Of a DNA stretch of 64,000 bases, positions 1 through 12,478 are shown in pieces (positions within the stretch are counted from its first letter, which is position 1; each line of letters begins with the position of its first letter). The position numbers and the translations under genes were made by a program. The stretch covers positions 16,939,631 to 17,003,630 of the forward strand of contig NC_133294.1 of the NCBI RefSeq assembly GCF_005239225.2. Direction: 5' to 3'. The notes below the pieces were generated by a model that ran no database searches, had not been told where the DNA came from, and saw only the letters and a program-made list of their open reading frames with translations. This DNA comes from Populus alba (taxonomy: Eukaryota > Streptophyta > Magnoliopsida > Malpighiales > Salicaceae).

Positions 1-1990
1 ACAACATCTAAAATTGTGAACGTTGAAATTCAGCAAGAGCACAAAAGGCTATCTTATTACTGCAATGTCCAATCAGGTTCAACGGAGGGATCCTGTTGAT
101 AAAATCTATTGTTCTTCTTGCCACTCACAATCTCTAGCAACATGACCCCAAACTGAAAACATCTGATTTTAACAGAAAAGTTATCCAAGCACAGCATATT
201 CTGTGTGACATGTAGCCACTGCCAAATCAGAAAAACAAGAATCTGAAAGTTTAAGTATTCCTGGTAATCAATGATAGTACTTTGTCACTCGGTCTTTGTT
301 TTAGGGCAAAAGGTACTTACAATGTTCCCACAACTCTCCTGGTGCCTATCTTCTGTTTGGTTGCCATTCAAATATATTTGCCATTCCGGAAAATCTTGAT
401 ATTTTTTGGGTTCATCTCTGCATCCAGTAGAATGTTGCTACATTTTAAAAATCCCTGTGGATGATTCTCAACTCTGGAGTCTTTGGTGAAGATATAAAAT
501 CACCGCACGAGCTATTCAACAATAAATGTCAAAAGCGTTTTCGCCAATCCAATAAACAATCTTCTGCTTTCATCTGTTGAAACAATTATTTTTTCAGCCA
601 GGTATAATTTGGACCAAGTACTAGTTTAAATCATGGGCAATAAAAACATTTAGGAGACTTACGGAAAAGAAACGAGTCCATAGCTTTTGTTTGGCAAGTA
701 TTCATAGATTAACATTTGTTCTGCATCCTGATTGCAGTAACCCTAGAAGTTTCACAAGATTCCTGTGTTTGAAGGTTTGCAATTACCATAACTTATTTTA
801 AATTACTCTGTTCTTGTTGCTAACTCTAGATACCTTTTTATTGCAACCTCACAGTCTTACCATTAGCGCAGCAGACCTAAAATCATCTTACAAGAATTAA
901 GCAAATTATGGCAAAATTAGAGAGGCCAATTTAGGTTTTTAGCTAAAATGCAATAAATATCAACCTTATATAAACAGAGCCAAAACCACTGCCCGAGTTT
1001 GGTTAGCTGGAAGAGAAAATTGTTAGTGGCCGCCGTTACGAATGGCTGAGATATTGTGGGCCCTGAAATAATTTTCTGCATTCAGTAGAAAAGGTGCTTG
1101 TTCTACTGCAGATTCAGTAATTTTTTTAGCCTCTCGTCTTGAGCCACAATAAGCAAACAGACTAACGAGAAACCACGATATATGCAATTGATGGTGCTAA
1201 AAGGGCCAGCATCGGTTTTTCACGGGAATCATTTGACTTCCTTGTAGTTTCAGCCTGCACGAGAGTGAAAATAATAAAAGATTATAGGAAAAACCACCCA
1301 CATTCCAATGGAAAGTATGACAATTACCATATGATGACAATAATCTGAGATGCTCCATATCCATCCAAACTGCAGCTGAACTTTCCGAAGACTACATTTT
1401 CCACTTCAAAACCCTTCTGCCATGCTGGCACACCGAAGACGTATGTAGCCTCTTGCTTGACACAACCACCGGAATCCAATCTCTCGTAGACCATTCAAAT
1501 GGTAACTTGGGCTCGAACCCAGGTAAAACAGGCACATTGCCAAATTCAATTTAGAATTGGCGAGTTCACACCCGTACTATAAGCACGGCCACAATGTCCA
1601 ATAATAGTCGCAATGAACTGAGGGAACTGGCCAGTATTCTTCCACTGAACCATCACCTGTCTCGCCATGTTAAAGCCTTTACATGTCCCGGATGATCCAC
1701 TATTATTTCTTAGCAGATAAGAATCCCATCAGAAATCTGTGTAGAAAGCGTATATGTTCATCTGGATCATTTACAAAAGTCATGTGTTATAAGCTCATCT
1801 GACTTCTCATGCCAAGGGGCAGCTCTACTAATTGGCTTTATAATTACCATTATAAAGAGAAAGAATTGTGGCGAAACCAGTTGGGTTGAATCCTAAGTGA
1901 AAAAGTCCCCGAACCCCAGGGTCCTTTCGGCTGATCTCCAGGATGTTAGGAACCGATCAATTCCTAATTTTCGATCCAGCCCGTTTTCAT
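1..1990 (-). pseudogene. SD1 receptor-like kinase copy, unit 1 (partial, heavily frameshifted)
   Basis: Minus-strand copy of the local S-domain receptor kinase. Its last exon lies beyond the left edge. Kinase exon 6 matches at about 64-217, exon 5 (catalytic loop and DFG region) at about 321-574, exon 4 (invariant-Lys exon) at about 670-880, the joined TM/P-loop exon at about 965-1250, and exon 1 from the PAN start back to the S-locus domain at about 1355-1990. Compared with units 3, 4 and 7, single extra bases occur every 10-30 nt, so no exon keeps a frame. Exon 1 stops at a junction near 1990, where sequence switches to a plus-strand TM-exon scrap, so the lectin domain and signal peptide are missing. 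The decay is insertion-biased and may partly be sequencing error. Family identity is firm; functional status as read is broken. Confidence 0.85.
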
Positions 1991-2290
1991 CAAATGGTTT
2001 CTCTTGAAAAGGAATTGCTGACCGTTCTTGTTCCAACTGTGGGTTCAATCACTGGCTGATCATTAGCGTCTTTTGGTTATTTTGTGGGCTCAGGAACAGA
2101 GGAGAAAAAACGGTAAAGACGAATCAAGCATCAAAACACGAAGTAGATCGAGTAACTATCGCATAAGAAGAATAGTTGACGAACACCACCACACTATTTG
2201 CATAACATATGATGATGCTGTTAGGTTTCTTCTTGACACTAGCACAATGGCATCAGTTGTTTTAGAATCAGGTTGGGAGTTTTAGCGGTG
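1991..2290 (+). pseudogene. Plus-strand RLK scrap: juxtamembrane/TM exon
   Basis: Reads like the membrane-segment exon of a plus-strand SD1 kinase (leucine/valine/isoleucine stretch followed by a basic stop-transfer RNRG-type motif). It is the same sequence as at 37209-37450 and, shorter, at 27040-27200 and 59130-59350, but carries many single-base insertions. It ends just before the 3' end of the minus-strand unit 2. No kinase exons follow, so it is a relic of a once tail-to-tail gene pair. Confidence 0.7.
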
Positions 2291-2400
2291 GGTACGTCTA
2301 GCGCTGAAGAGCTTTGATCTGTTGTGAGGGTACAACATATTTGTTTCATTACAAATCAAATGGAACTTCATATTAGCAAATTTTTTCAGACAGCACAGCT

Positions 2401-5400
2401 TCAGCGACTAGCAATTTCAGTAATTGTCACCTCATTTACAGAACACTGTCCATCTTCTACGTCTAATGCTATAAACAGGATTATTGTCAGATTTTCTAAA
2501 GAGGAATGCAGGTTGTTTTGGAGAAGGAATCTCTGTTTCGTTACTCAACATAAAAAGAACTGCCAACATAGATGGTCTGTCCGTGGCATCTTCTTGCACG
2601 CCACAGTAGACCAATCTGTATGCATTTCCAAGGTTCACGCGGATCATACAACTTCCGTCAGTGATGGATCAACTATCTCCAATGCTTTTTCTTCTCTCCA
2701 TAATTCCCACACCTGTGTTGTTCATATAAATCATTAACATACAACATCTAAATTTGTGAACATTGAAATTCAGCCAAGAGCACAAAAGGCTATCTTATTA
2801 CTCACATATCCAATCAAGGTCAACGGAGGATCCAGTTGATAAAATCTATTGTTCTTCTTGCCACTCACAATCTCTAGCAACATGACCCCAAAACTGAAAA
2901 CATCTGATTTTACAGAAAAGTTTCCAAACACAACATATTCTGGTGACATATAGCCACTGCATCAGAAAAAACAAGAATCTGAAGTTTTAGTATTCCTGGT
3001 AATCAATGATAGTACTTTGTCACTCGGTCTTTGTTTTAAGAAAAGGTACTTACAATGTTCCTACAACTCTCCTGTCCTGTCTTCTGTTTGGTTGCCCTTC
3101 AAATATTTTTGCCATTCCCGAAATCTGATATTTTTGGGTTCATCTCTGCATCCAGTAGAATGTTGCTGAGATTTTAAACTCCCGGTGAATGATTTCTCAA
3201 CCTGGAGTCTTGGTGAAGATATAAAATCCCACGAGCTATTCCAACAATAATAGCAAAGCGTTTCCGCCAATCCAATAACAATCTTCTGCTTTCATCTGTT
3301 GAACAATTACTTTTAAGACAGGAATAATTTGACAACTAGTGTAAATCAGGGCAATAAAGACGTTAAAGAGACTTACCGAAGAGAAAACGAGTCCAAGCTT
3401 TTGTTTGGCAAGTATTCATAGATTAAAGATTTGTTTCTCCATCCTGATGCAGTAACCTAGAAGTTTCACCAGATTCCTGTGTTGAAGCATTGCAATTACA
3501 TAACTTCATTTTAAATTCTCTGTTCCTTGTCCTGAACTTCTAGATAACTTTTTTGCAACCTCCTTTCATTAGCTAGCTGACCCTAAAATCATGTTACAAG
3601 ATTAAGCTCTAAATACAATTATGCAAATTAGAGAAAAACAAATCTGTAGTATTCAAAGCCATTTAGTTTTTTAGCTAAATGCAAGAAACTCAACCTTATA
3701 AACAGAGCCCAAAACCACCTTGCCCGAGTTTGTTAGCTGGAGAGAAATTGTTAGTGGCCGCCGTTATGGTGCTGAGCTTGAAATATTCCAATTCAGTAGA
3801 ATTGCTGTTTACCTGCAGTTCAGTACCTTTTCTAGCTCTCTTCTTGAGCCACAAATAAGCAAACAGGCTAACAAGAAACCACGATAATGCAATTGATGGT
3901 GCTAAAAACGGCCAGCATAGGTTTTTCACGAGAATCAATTGACTTCCTTGTAGTTTCAGCTGCACGAGAGTGAAAAGAATAAAGATTTAACTCTATAGGA
4001 AAAACCACCCCATTTTACGATATGGAAAAATATCAATGGAAATATGACAATACATATGGCACCCTTTTGGCAAAACGTACCAATATCTATGGTTTTTTTT
4101 CCTGCAGGGAAGAGCTTATTAACTGTAGTGACAAGCATAGGAAAGCTCTTATAAATCAATATTTGTAATGACAATCCTATGAAGTAGTTACTGAGCAGAA
4201 AAAGGGTACCTAATTCATATGCATCAACACGAACATACAAATCATGAATTTCACTCCCAGCATAATTAATGTCTTCTAATTCCTTGTACCATGTCAAACA
4301 ACCATAATTTTTTCCGGGAATTGCAATGATTGCGTATGCAGAGCATGAGCAATTCCTCTTGCATTGCACTTCGCAGTCTGCAAGACTCTGGCTCATGTCC
4401 ACCCAAACTGCAGCTGAACTTTCCGGAAGAACTACATTTTCCACCTTCACAAACCCTTCTCCATGCTGGCACACCGAAGAAGTATGTAGCCGCTTCCTGA
4501 CACAACCACCGGACCCATCTCTCCGAGACCATTCCAATGGGTACTTGGGCTCGAACCCAGGTAAACAGGCACATCCAAATTCATTTAGATTGGCAAGTTC
4601 ACACGTACTAAAAGCACCACAATGTCTATAATAGTTGCACTGAAACTGAGGGGACTTCCAGTATTCCTTCCACTGACCATCACTTTCTCGCCATGTTAAA
4701 GCCTTTACATGTCCCGGATGATCCACTATTAATCTTAGCAGAAAAGAATCATCAGGAACTGTGTAGAAATAGTATATTTCGTCTGGATCATTTACAAAAG
4801 TGCCTTTGTATAAGCCCATCTGACTTCTCCATGGCCAAGGAGGAGATCTATTAATTGGCTTCGTACCCTTATATATAAACATTGCGGTGAGCCATTTGGG
4901 TTGATCATAAGAGAAAAGTCTCCAATCCCAGGGTCATCAGCTGATCTCCATGATGTTAGGAACCGATCAATTCCTAATTTTCGATCCAGCCCCAGTTTCA
5001 TTCCAGGAAGCAGGATGTTCGTAGGATAATCGAAGCTTTCCCATACAGTTTTTCTGCTTCTTTTCCTGACCAATATCAAATTTCCTGAATCCAAGAGTTG
5101 AGCTTCGCAAGTATCATTTTCTTCCACTGAAACATCTGTAGACCACACAGGAAGCTTTCGGTCATCGTTACCATAGAGAACGAGGTTTCCATATTGGTTT
5201 ATAAAGAAAAATCCAGAGGAACCAATGATTGGATCGTTCCTGTTTGCAACCCACACCACGGTTTGTTCTGGTACTTTATGGTACCAAATTCCAAGATATC
5301 TATTGCTAGAACTACCTGGACTGAAAAATCCTAGTGCAAAATTATTTCCTTTGGAGATTAGGAGGTCACCTTCTTTAATGTTCTGGTTAGTTTCTAAGGA

Positions 5401-5472
5401 GTCTTGGGATGTACAAGATGAGAATTGGAGCATTAAAAGAGAAAAAAGCAGGAACGGTTTTTGAGCTTCCAT
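2401..5472 (-). pseudogene. SD1 receptor-like kinase copy, unit 2 (frameshifted)
   Basis: Full-length minus-strand copy. Start ATG at 5472-5470 (MEAQKPFLLF..., a hydrophobic signal peptide), chosen because all paralogs start here although the frame is open further upstream. Exon 1 4210-5472 (lectin, S-locus, EGF-like, PAN), joined TM/P-loop exon 3695-3959, exon 4 3377-3582, exon 5 3054-3295, exon 6 2806-2956, exon 7 2401-2712. Exon 1 has one missing base near 4882, just after the NGSPQ motif. The TM exon has an extra T before the LAPSIAL segment and an extra G in the glycine loop. Exon 4 is 206 rather than 211 bases and exon 5 is 242 rather than 238; exon 7 has several 1-base indels. Exon 6 has the normal 151 bases. 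A pseudogene as read; indels cluster towards the 3' half, as in unit 1. Confidence 0.88.
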
Positions 5473-5888
5473 GAGTGGGTGAACTGTGGCTTTTGGAAAA
5501 GTGTTAAATTTTGCTTTGTGGAGAATGGATATGGCCTCAGACAAGTCTTCAGAGAAGTTGCGTGACGGAATTAATAAGTTACTCTTTTCAACCTTCAAAG
5601 CAGGTTGAAGTTTCTCTTTTTCAACCTTGAAAGTCTAGGCAATGACTCGTTTTTGTTGAAGTATCAATCCAGATTTTTGGAAACGACACCGTCCTCTAGT
5701 TTTAGAAATATGTAGTAGGTTTGCAGACGTGTACAAAAACAACATATAAAAAAAACAATAAAAAGACATCAACCATAATAATTATATTCAGCTCTTCTAA
5801 ACTATTATATTCTAGGAAAAACACCCTAAACAAAGCTTAAAAATTAATAAAATATTTCTAAAGTAAATAGAAAAAAAATAATTTAGAT
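5473..5888. promoter_or_regulatory. Shared upstream region of unit 2
   Basis: Region 5' of the unit 2 start. A stretch including ggaaacgacaccgtcctcta recurs at the same distance upstream of units 3, 4 and 7 and of the 12.2 kb scrap, so it is part of the duplicated unit and probably holds the ancestral promoter. I cannot point to a TATA box with confidence. Confidence 0.4.
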
Positions 5889-6040
5889 TGGCATGAACAA
5901 TTCCTCTTGCATTGCACTTCGTATGCAGAGCATGAACAATTCCTCTTGCATGTCTACTAATTTCTAAAGTAAATAGAAAAAAAATTAGTAAAACAAAGCG
6001 TAATTTTAATGTCTACTAATTCCTTGTACCAAATCAGCAC
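5889..6040 (-). pseudogene. Scrambled micro-fragments of RLK exon 1 (PAN region)
   Basis: Short pieces of the PAN-domain part of exon 1 lie in the spacer. A piece with gaacaattcctcttgcat occurs twice (about 5893-5911 and 5933-5951). A separate piece matching the downstream PAN segment (ending ttccttgtaccaaatca) lies at 6007-6037, with upstream-type AT-rich DNA between. The same PAN stretch is deleted from the neighbouring unit 3 exon 1 near 7843. Probably filler DNA from error-prone break repair. Confidence 0.55.
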
Positions 6041-6239
6041 TTAATACTCGGGTTTTCTAATAAATAAGTAAAAAACCAACAGTCTTCCTAACTGATAGGA
6101 ATTTATTGAATTACAAAAAACAGCTAAAATCTTAACAGTGGGTACGTCTAGCGCTGAAGAGCTTGATCTGTTGTGATGTACAACATATTTGTTTTCAATA
6201 CAAATCAAATGGAACTTCATATTAGCAAATTTCAGACAG

Positions 6240-8938
6240 CACAGCTTCATCTTCTACGTAATTGCTATAGGATTATTGTCAGATTTTTCTAAGGAGGAAT
6301 GCAGGTTGTTTTGGAGAAGGAATCTCTGTCCGTGGCATCTTCTTGCACGCACATTTGTATGCATTTCAAGGCTTCACGCGGATCATACAACTCCGTCAGT
6401 GATGGATCAACTACCTCCAATGCTTTTTCTTCTCTCCATAATTCCCACACCTGTGTTGTTCATATAAATCATTAACATACAAGAAATAAGAGCAGACAAC
6501 ATCTAATTTTGTGAACATTGAAATTCAGCCAAGAGCACAAAAGGCTATCTTATTACTCACATATCCAATCAAGGTCAACGGAGGATCCTGTTGATAAAAT
6601 CCATTGTTCTTCTTGCCACAAACAATCTCTAGCAACATTACCCCAAAACTGAAAACATCTGACTTTACAGAAAAGTTTCCAAGCACAGCATATTCTGGCG
6701 ACATATAGCCACTGCATCAGAAAAACAAGAATCTGAAGTTTTAGTATTCCTGGTAATCAATGATAGTACCTTGTCACTCGGTCTTTTTTTTAGGCAAAGG
6801 TACTTACAATGTTCCCACAACTCTCCTGGTCCTATCTTCTGTTTGGTTGCCTTCAAATATTTTTGCCATTCCGAAATCTGATATTTTTGGGTTCATCTCT
6901 GCATCCAGTAGAATGTTGCTACATTTTAAATCCCTGTGAATGATTCTCAACCTAGAGTCTTGGTGAAGATATAAGATCCCACGAGCTATTCCAACAATAA
7001 TGTCAAAGCGTTTTCGCCAATCCAATAACAATCTTCTGCTTTCATCTGTTGAAACAATTATTTTTCAGCCAGGTATAATTTGACAAGTAATGGTGTAAAT
7101 CAGGGCAATAAAAACATAAAGAGACTTACGGAAAAGAAACGAGTCCAAGCTTTTGTTTGGCAAGTATTCATAGATTAACATTTGTTCTCCATCCTGATTG
7201 CAGTAACCTAGAAGTTTCACTAGATTCCTGTGTTGAAGCTTTGCAATTACCATAACTTCATTTTTAAATTCTTCTGTTCCTTGTCCTGAACTTCTAGATA
7301 ACCTTTTTATTGCAACCTCCAGTCCATTAGCCAGCAGACCCTAAAATCATCTTACAAGATTAAGCCTCTGGACTACAATTATGCAAATTAGAGAGGCCAA
7401 TTAGTTTTTAGCTAAATGCAAGAAACTCTACCTTATAAACAGAGCCAAAACCACCTTGCCCGAGTTTGTTAGCTGGAGAGAAGTTGTTAGTGGCCGCCGT
7501 TATGGTGCTGAGCTTGAAATATTCCAATTGTTCATTACCTTTTTTGCTCTCTTCTTGAACCACAAATAAGCAAACAGGGTAATGAGAAACCACACTAATG
7601 CAATTGATGGTGCTAAAACGGCCAGCATCGGTTTTTCACGAGAATCATTTGACTTCCTTGTAGTGTCAGCTGCATGAGAGTGAAAAGAATAAAGATTAAC
7701 TCTATAGGAAAAACCACCTCATTCTTTAATTAGCAGTGACAAGCATAGGAAAGCTCTTAAAAATCAATATTTGTAATGACAATCCTATGAAGTAGTTACT
7801 GAGCAGAAAAAGGGTACCTAATTCATATGCATCAACACGAACATAATTCCTCTTGCATTGCACTTCACAGTCTGCACGACTCTTGCTCATGTCCACCCAA
7901 ACTGCAGATGTGTCCGGAAGAATTACATTTTCCACCTTCACAAACCCTTCTCCATTCTGGCAACCCCGAAGACTTATGTATCCGCTTCCTGACACAACCA
8001 CCAGATCCATCTCTCGCAGACCATTCCTTTGGGTACTTGGGCTCGAACCCAGGTAAACAGGCACATCCAAATTCATTTAGATTGGCAAATTCACACGTAC
8101 TATAAGCACCACAATGTCCATAATAGTGGCACTGAAACTGAGGGCACTTCCAGTATTCCTTCCACTGACCATCACTTTCTTGCCATGTTAAAGCCCTTAC
8201 GTGTCCTGAATAATCCACTATTACTCTTATCAGATAAGAATCATCAGGAACTGTGTAGAAAGAGTACTTTTCGTCTGGATCATTTACAAAAGTGCTTGTG
8301 TATAAGCTCATCTGACTTCTCCATGGCCAAGGGGCAGTTCTACTAATTGGCTTATTACCATTATAGAGAAAGAATTGTGGCGACCCATTTGGGTTGATCC
8401 TAAATGAAAAGTCCCCGAACCCAGGGTCATCAGCTGATCTCCATGATGTTAGGAACCGATCAATTCCTAATTTTCGATCCAGCCCCAGTTTCATTCCAGG
8501 AAGCTTTGCCATACAGTTTTTCTGCTTCTTTTCCTGATCAATATCAAATTTCCTGAATCCAAGAGTTGAGCTTCGCAAGTATCATTTTCTTCCACTGAAA
8601 CATCTGTAGACCACACAGGAAGCTTTTTGGTCATCGTTACCATAGAGAACGAGGTTTCCATATTGGTTTATAAAGAGAAATCCAGAGGAACCAATGATTG
8701 GATCGTTCCTGTTTGCAACCCACACCACAGTTTGTTCTGGTATTTTATGGTACCAAATTCCAAGATATCTATTGCTAGAACTCCTGGACTGAAAATCCTA
8801 GTGCAAAATTATTTCCTTCGGATATAAGAAGGTCACTTTCTTTAATGGTTTGGTTGGTCTCTAAGGAGTCTTGGGATGTACAAGATGAGAATTGGAGCAT
8901 TATAAGAGAGAAAAGCAGGAACAGTTTTCAGCTTCCAT
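6240..8938 (-). pseudogene. SD1 receptor-like kinase copy, unit 3 (internally deleted)
   Basis: Minus-strand copy with start ATG at 8938-8936. Exon 1 7818-8938, joined TM/P-loop exon 7432-7669, exon 4 7130-7340, exon 5 6808-7045, exon 6 6561-6711, exon 7 remnant about 6240-6450. Exons 4-6 have the canonical 211, 238 and 151 bases with HRD and DFG present. Damage: one T missing right after the start codon region, a short deletion just before PGMKLGL that joins the lectin end to the S-locus part, loss of about 120 bases of the PAN domain near 7843, a deletion and frameshift after the KKRAKK stop-transfer segment near 7540, and two deletions in exon 7 (one of roughly 44 bases at short microhomology). 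Not able to make a full receptor. Confidence 0.87.
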
Positions 8939-11727
8939 GATCAGACAAGTCTCCAGAGAAGTTGCGTGACGGAAGTGGCTATTTTGGGGATCCACATCGC
9001 TTAACGTGGCAACTCTTTCAACCTTCAAAGTCTAGACAATGACTTGTTTTTTATTAAAATATCAATCCATATTTTTTGGAAACGATACTGTCCTCTAGTT
9101 TTAAAAATATGTAGAATTGTGTCGAAACATCATAAAAAAAAAGACAACAAACACAAGAAAAGATAGAATTGTGTCAAAAATATATCAACCATAATAATAA
9201 TTATAATTCCAACTTTTATTACTCAATATTTTTTTAATCAAATTTAAATATCAAAGATTTTCCGGACTATTATATGTTAGGACAAACACCCTAAACAAAG
9301 CTTGAAAATTAAAAAAATATTTCTAAAATAAATAGAAAAAAAATCTAAATCCATTTCAAAATAGTAATTTCTAATACTTGTTTTGGAGGCCTTAAAAGAA
9401 CTTAAATGACTCCATTAATCATATAATTGAGATTGTAAAATTAAAAAAAAAAAAAACAAAACAAAAAAATTTAGTAATGATACTTTGTTGTTACTAATAT
9501 TACAAATGGAAAGAATTGATATAAAAAATGAAATTCAAAATTAAAATATTTAATTTTAAAAAATTTAAAAAAATTTAAAAAGAAACCCGCAATCCGGATT
9601 ATCTATTCCATTAAACTTAATAATTTTTTATATCTTAAATTATTTTACATTTAATTACACAATAAAAAAATTAAAAATAAAGAAAAAAACGTGGCATGCA
9701 TGTGAGATTAAAAAAAAAAGGAATTTAACTAACAAAAAGCTAAAGTGCATTCATTTAAAAAAAAAAACATTTTTGAAAACATTTGAACATATATATCTAG
9801 GAGCATGACCACCGACACACCTAACCTATATAAATAAAAATTAAAAATTAAAATATTCAATGAAAAAAACATTTTAAAAATATAGAAATAAACCTGAGTT
9901 AATCTATTATACTTGTGATTTGTGCTATACATCCTATTGAATTTAATAACATATTATTTATTAAGTTATTTTTTATTTTGTTACACAACACTCAAGGATA
10001 CAAGATTTTTTTGTATCAAATAATAATACTAATAATAAGCAAATAGGACAGGCGTGTGACAATAGCCTATTTTTTTTAAAGTTAAATAAAACAAATAGTT
10101 TTTATAAGCCAATTAAAAAAAAAGAAAAAGAGAGAGAGGTTGCATGCATTACCTAAGCAATGATCCCAAAAGCATACAAAACAACATATCATGAAGTGAG
10201 TATATCATGTTTATTTCTAAGCAATTCACTTAATTTAACTAAAAAGTAAAAACAAAAATTAAGAAAAGCTAAATTTAATAAAGAGTGACAAAAAAAACTC
10301 GAGATAACCTAAGTCATTTTTAAAATCAATAAAAACAAACTTGTAGACAAGGAATAAAAATATAAAACCCAATCTCCAATTAAATCAAATATTAAATAAC
10401 TCATGAGATTAAAAAAAAAAAAAAAACCAGAGCAAATCTTATAGACTTAGGTTAATTTCTCAAATTCATAACCTATTAAATCTTAAATGCAGACTCAATA
10501 ACAAAGTTCAATTTAATGTTAAAGAAAGAGATAAAAAAAATTGTAAAAAAAATGTGTCAAATAAAAAAAAAGAGCAATAAGAAAATAGAGGATGAAATCA
10601 TAAAAAAAAAATCAATTTTAAAAAACAATCTCAAAAAAAAAAGAGCAATAAGAAAATAGAGGATGAAATCATAAAAAAAAAATCAATTTTAAAAACAATC
10701 TCAAATAAAAAAAATAGCATAAAAAATGAGTTTTAGATTTGATGGATCTATAAAATTTAAAGGAGAATGAAATTAAAATTAAATTTTAGTCTTACAAAAT
10801 AATCAAATAAAAAAAACCAATTTAAAAGATAAGAATCAAATCAAAAGAAAATACAAATTTAATGGCGATTGTGAGATTTTAGAAAGCTAGTGTGGAAATC
10901 GAGAAAAAAAACAAGAGGTAAAGTCAATCGGGATCAAACTAAATGGACATAGATCATATGTGTTGGTTAGGGAGGTGGGTGGCTCTACAATGAATAAAAA
11001 ACATCAAAGAAAGTCATTAAACACGATAGGGAGGTTTACTCTCTAACATATTCAACCAATACATCAACCACTTTTGTTTATATATATATATATTTAAAAA
11101 CTAAATTGCCTCAAAGACTATATCATAATAATAAAAACAAAAAACAGAAAGAAAGTACGAATTAGCTTTTACAGGCAATGTTAGAGGATTTTGATTTCAA
11201 GTACAATATAATTATTTTATTGTGCTATAAAATATAAAATATAAAAATGCAGGAATATAATTTTTTTAAAATTTTAAAGGTATTTAAATAATTATACTAT
11301 ATAAAACAATAAAAAAACCAAGATTCTCATGATTAATTTTATAATAATCAATGGAGCATGTGAAAAAGACAGCATTACTCTTAAAAGATAGGCAAAGTTT
11401 TTTAGTTGATAAGGCAAAATAATAAATTCACTATTATAATTCATAATAATTCAAGACATATCTATAGTAATTTTTTCATGGGGGTTTAGGTTTTCGTTGT
11501 TTTCGTTAATTCTACATGGAATGAGGAGTTGATGTATTCACAATAATCATTTAACTGGCTTTTGTATCTTGTATAATATAAGTGAAAATGGATAATATAA
11601 AAAGAAAACCAATAAGAACATCAAATCATGCGAGAAAACAAAAAAGAAATTATAACAAAAAATATTGTTTGAATTTCATCACATGTTATAGTGTTTCCTG
11701 AGCCCTTTTAGTTTTTTTTTTTTAATT
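8939..11727. other. AT-rich upstream block of unit 3, shared with 12.5-14.3 and 40.6-44.0 kb
   Basis: No supported gene. The proximal part (8939-9520) matches the region upstream of the 12.2 kb scrap and of unit 7. Relative to 12560-14100 it lacks roughly 840 bases around 9520, then continues in step, and 9830-11600 matches 42480-43930. This is therefore the same long 5' flank carried by at least three duplicated copies. Content is mostly A/T tracts, including a (TA)n run near 11080. Confidence 0.65.
10565..10704. repeat. Tandem duplication of about 70 bp
   Basis: Two nearly identical direct copies, about 10565-10633 and 10635-10704, each containing agagcaataagaaaatagag. The equivalent region upstream of unit 7 (about 43030-43090) has one copy, so this duplication is private to this block. 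Confidence 0.8.
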
Positions 11728-12060
11728 CTTCTATTCCTTGTCCTCAATTTCTAGATAACCTTTTAACGGCTGAGAATGGTGGAGACAAAGTCCCACGACC
11801 CAATTTGTATTGACTGACCAAAACTAAAGGATGATGTATGCATGACATCATCATTCCACGACAGATGTCTAGTTAGTGTCCAATCAGCTTGACACGTGAG
11901 CAAGTAAGGACTAATTAATATTTGAAGGATGATCTATGGGAGAATTAATTTGAGAAGTCAACCTTATCAAAATGAATTTGGCATGGCTTCATGCCTTGAA
12001 GAAAGACATTGTAATCCTCCGGTAGTAAACTTTCCCATGATTAATTGAATAGTGGGAAAT
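11728..12060 (-). pseudogene. Kinase exon 4 scrap plus shared flank
   Basis: About 50 bases (11728-11775) match kinase exon 4 of a distinct SD1 relative ([13 protein letters not shown] stretch). They are followed by a non-coding flank (gtggagacaaagtcccacga...ccacgacagatgtctagtta). The same combination recurs at 25800-26200 and 57213-57500, always on the same strand. Confidence 0.6.
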
Positions 12061-12206
12061 ATAATAAACATAGTGATAAATTCTTGATTAAATTTTATGA
12101 TATTAATAAAAATACTGATAATTTAAAGTGGATTAGTTGAAAAAAAAAATGAAATAAGATTGACTCATTAGAAAAGAAACTTTTAAAAAGATATTTTTAA
12201 AAGATA

Positions 12207-12478
12207 CCTAGTATATCATCTGGATCATTTACAAAAGTGCTTTTGTATAAGCCCATTTGACTTCTCCAAGGCCAAGGAGGAGATCTACTAATTGGCTCTG
12301 TACCATTATAGACAAAGATTTGCGGTGAGCGATTTGGGTTGATCATAGGAGAAAAGTCTCCAATCCCAGGGTCATCAGCTGATCTCCATGATGTTAGGAA
12401 CCGATGAATTCCTAATTTTCGATCGAGCCCCAATTTCATTCCAGGTAGGTAGGATGTACAAGATGAGAATTGGAGCAT
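12207..12478 (-). pseudogene. RLK scrap: signal-peptide end fused to S-locus segment
   Basis: A short open frame in which the end of the signal peptide (MLQFSSCTS) is joined directly, in frame, to [12 protein letters not shown] and the following S-locus stretch ([29 protein letters not shown]). The whole bulb-type lectin domain is lost. Homology stops at 12207 within VNDPDD. Upstream sequence (12480-14297) is the normal family 5' flank. It cannot encode a receptor; a secreted peptide is conceivable but unsupported. Confidence 0.8.

Noticed and set aside
4326..4631. Open frames antisense to RLK exon 1 (also 7827-8105, 20905-21177, 29007-29351, 39502-39789)
   Set aside because: They recur at the same place opposite every copy of exon 1 and have no features of their own; shadows of the sense coding sequence.
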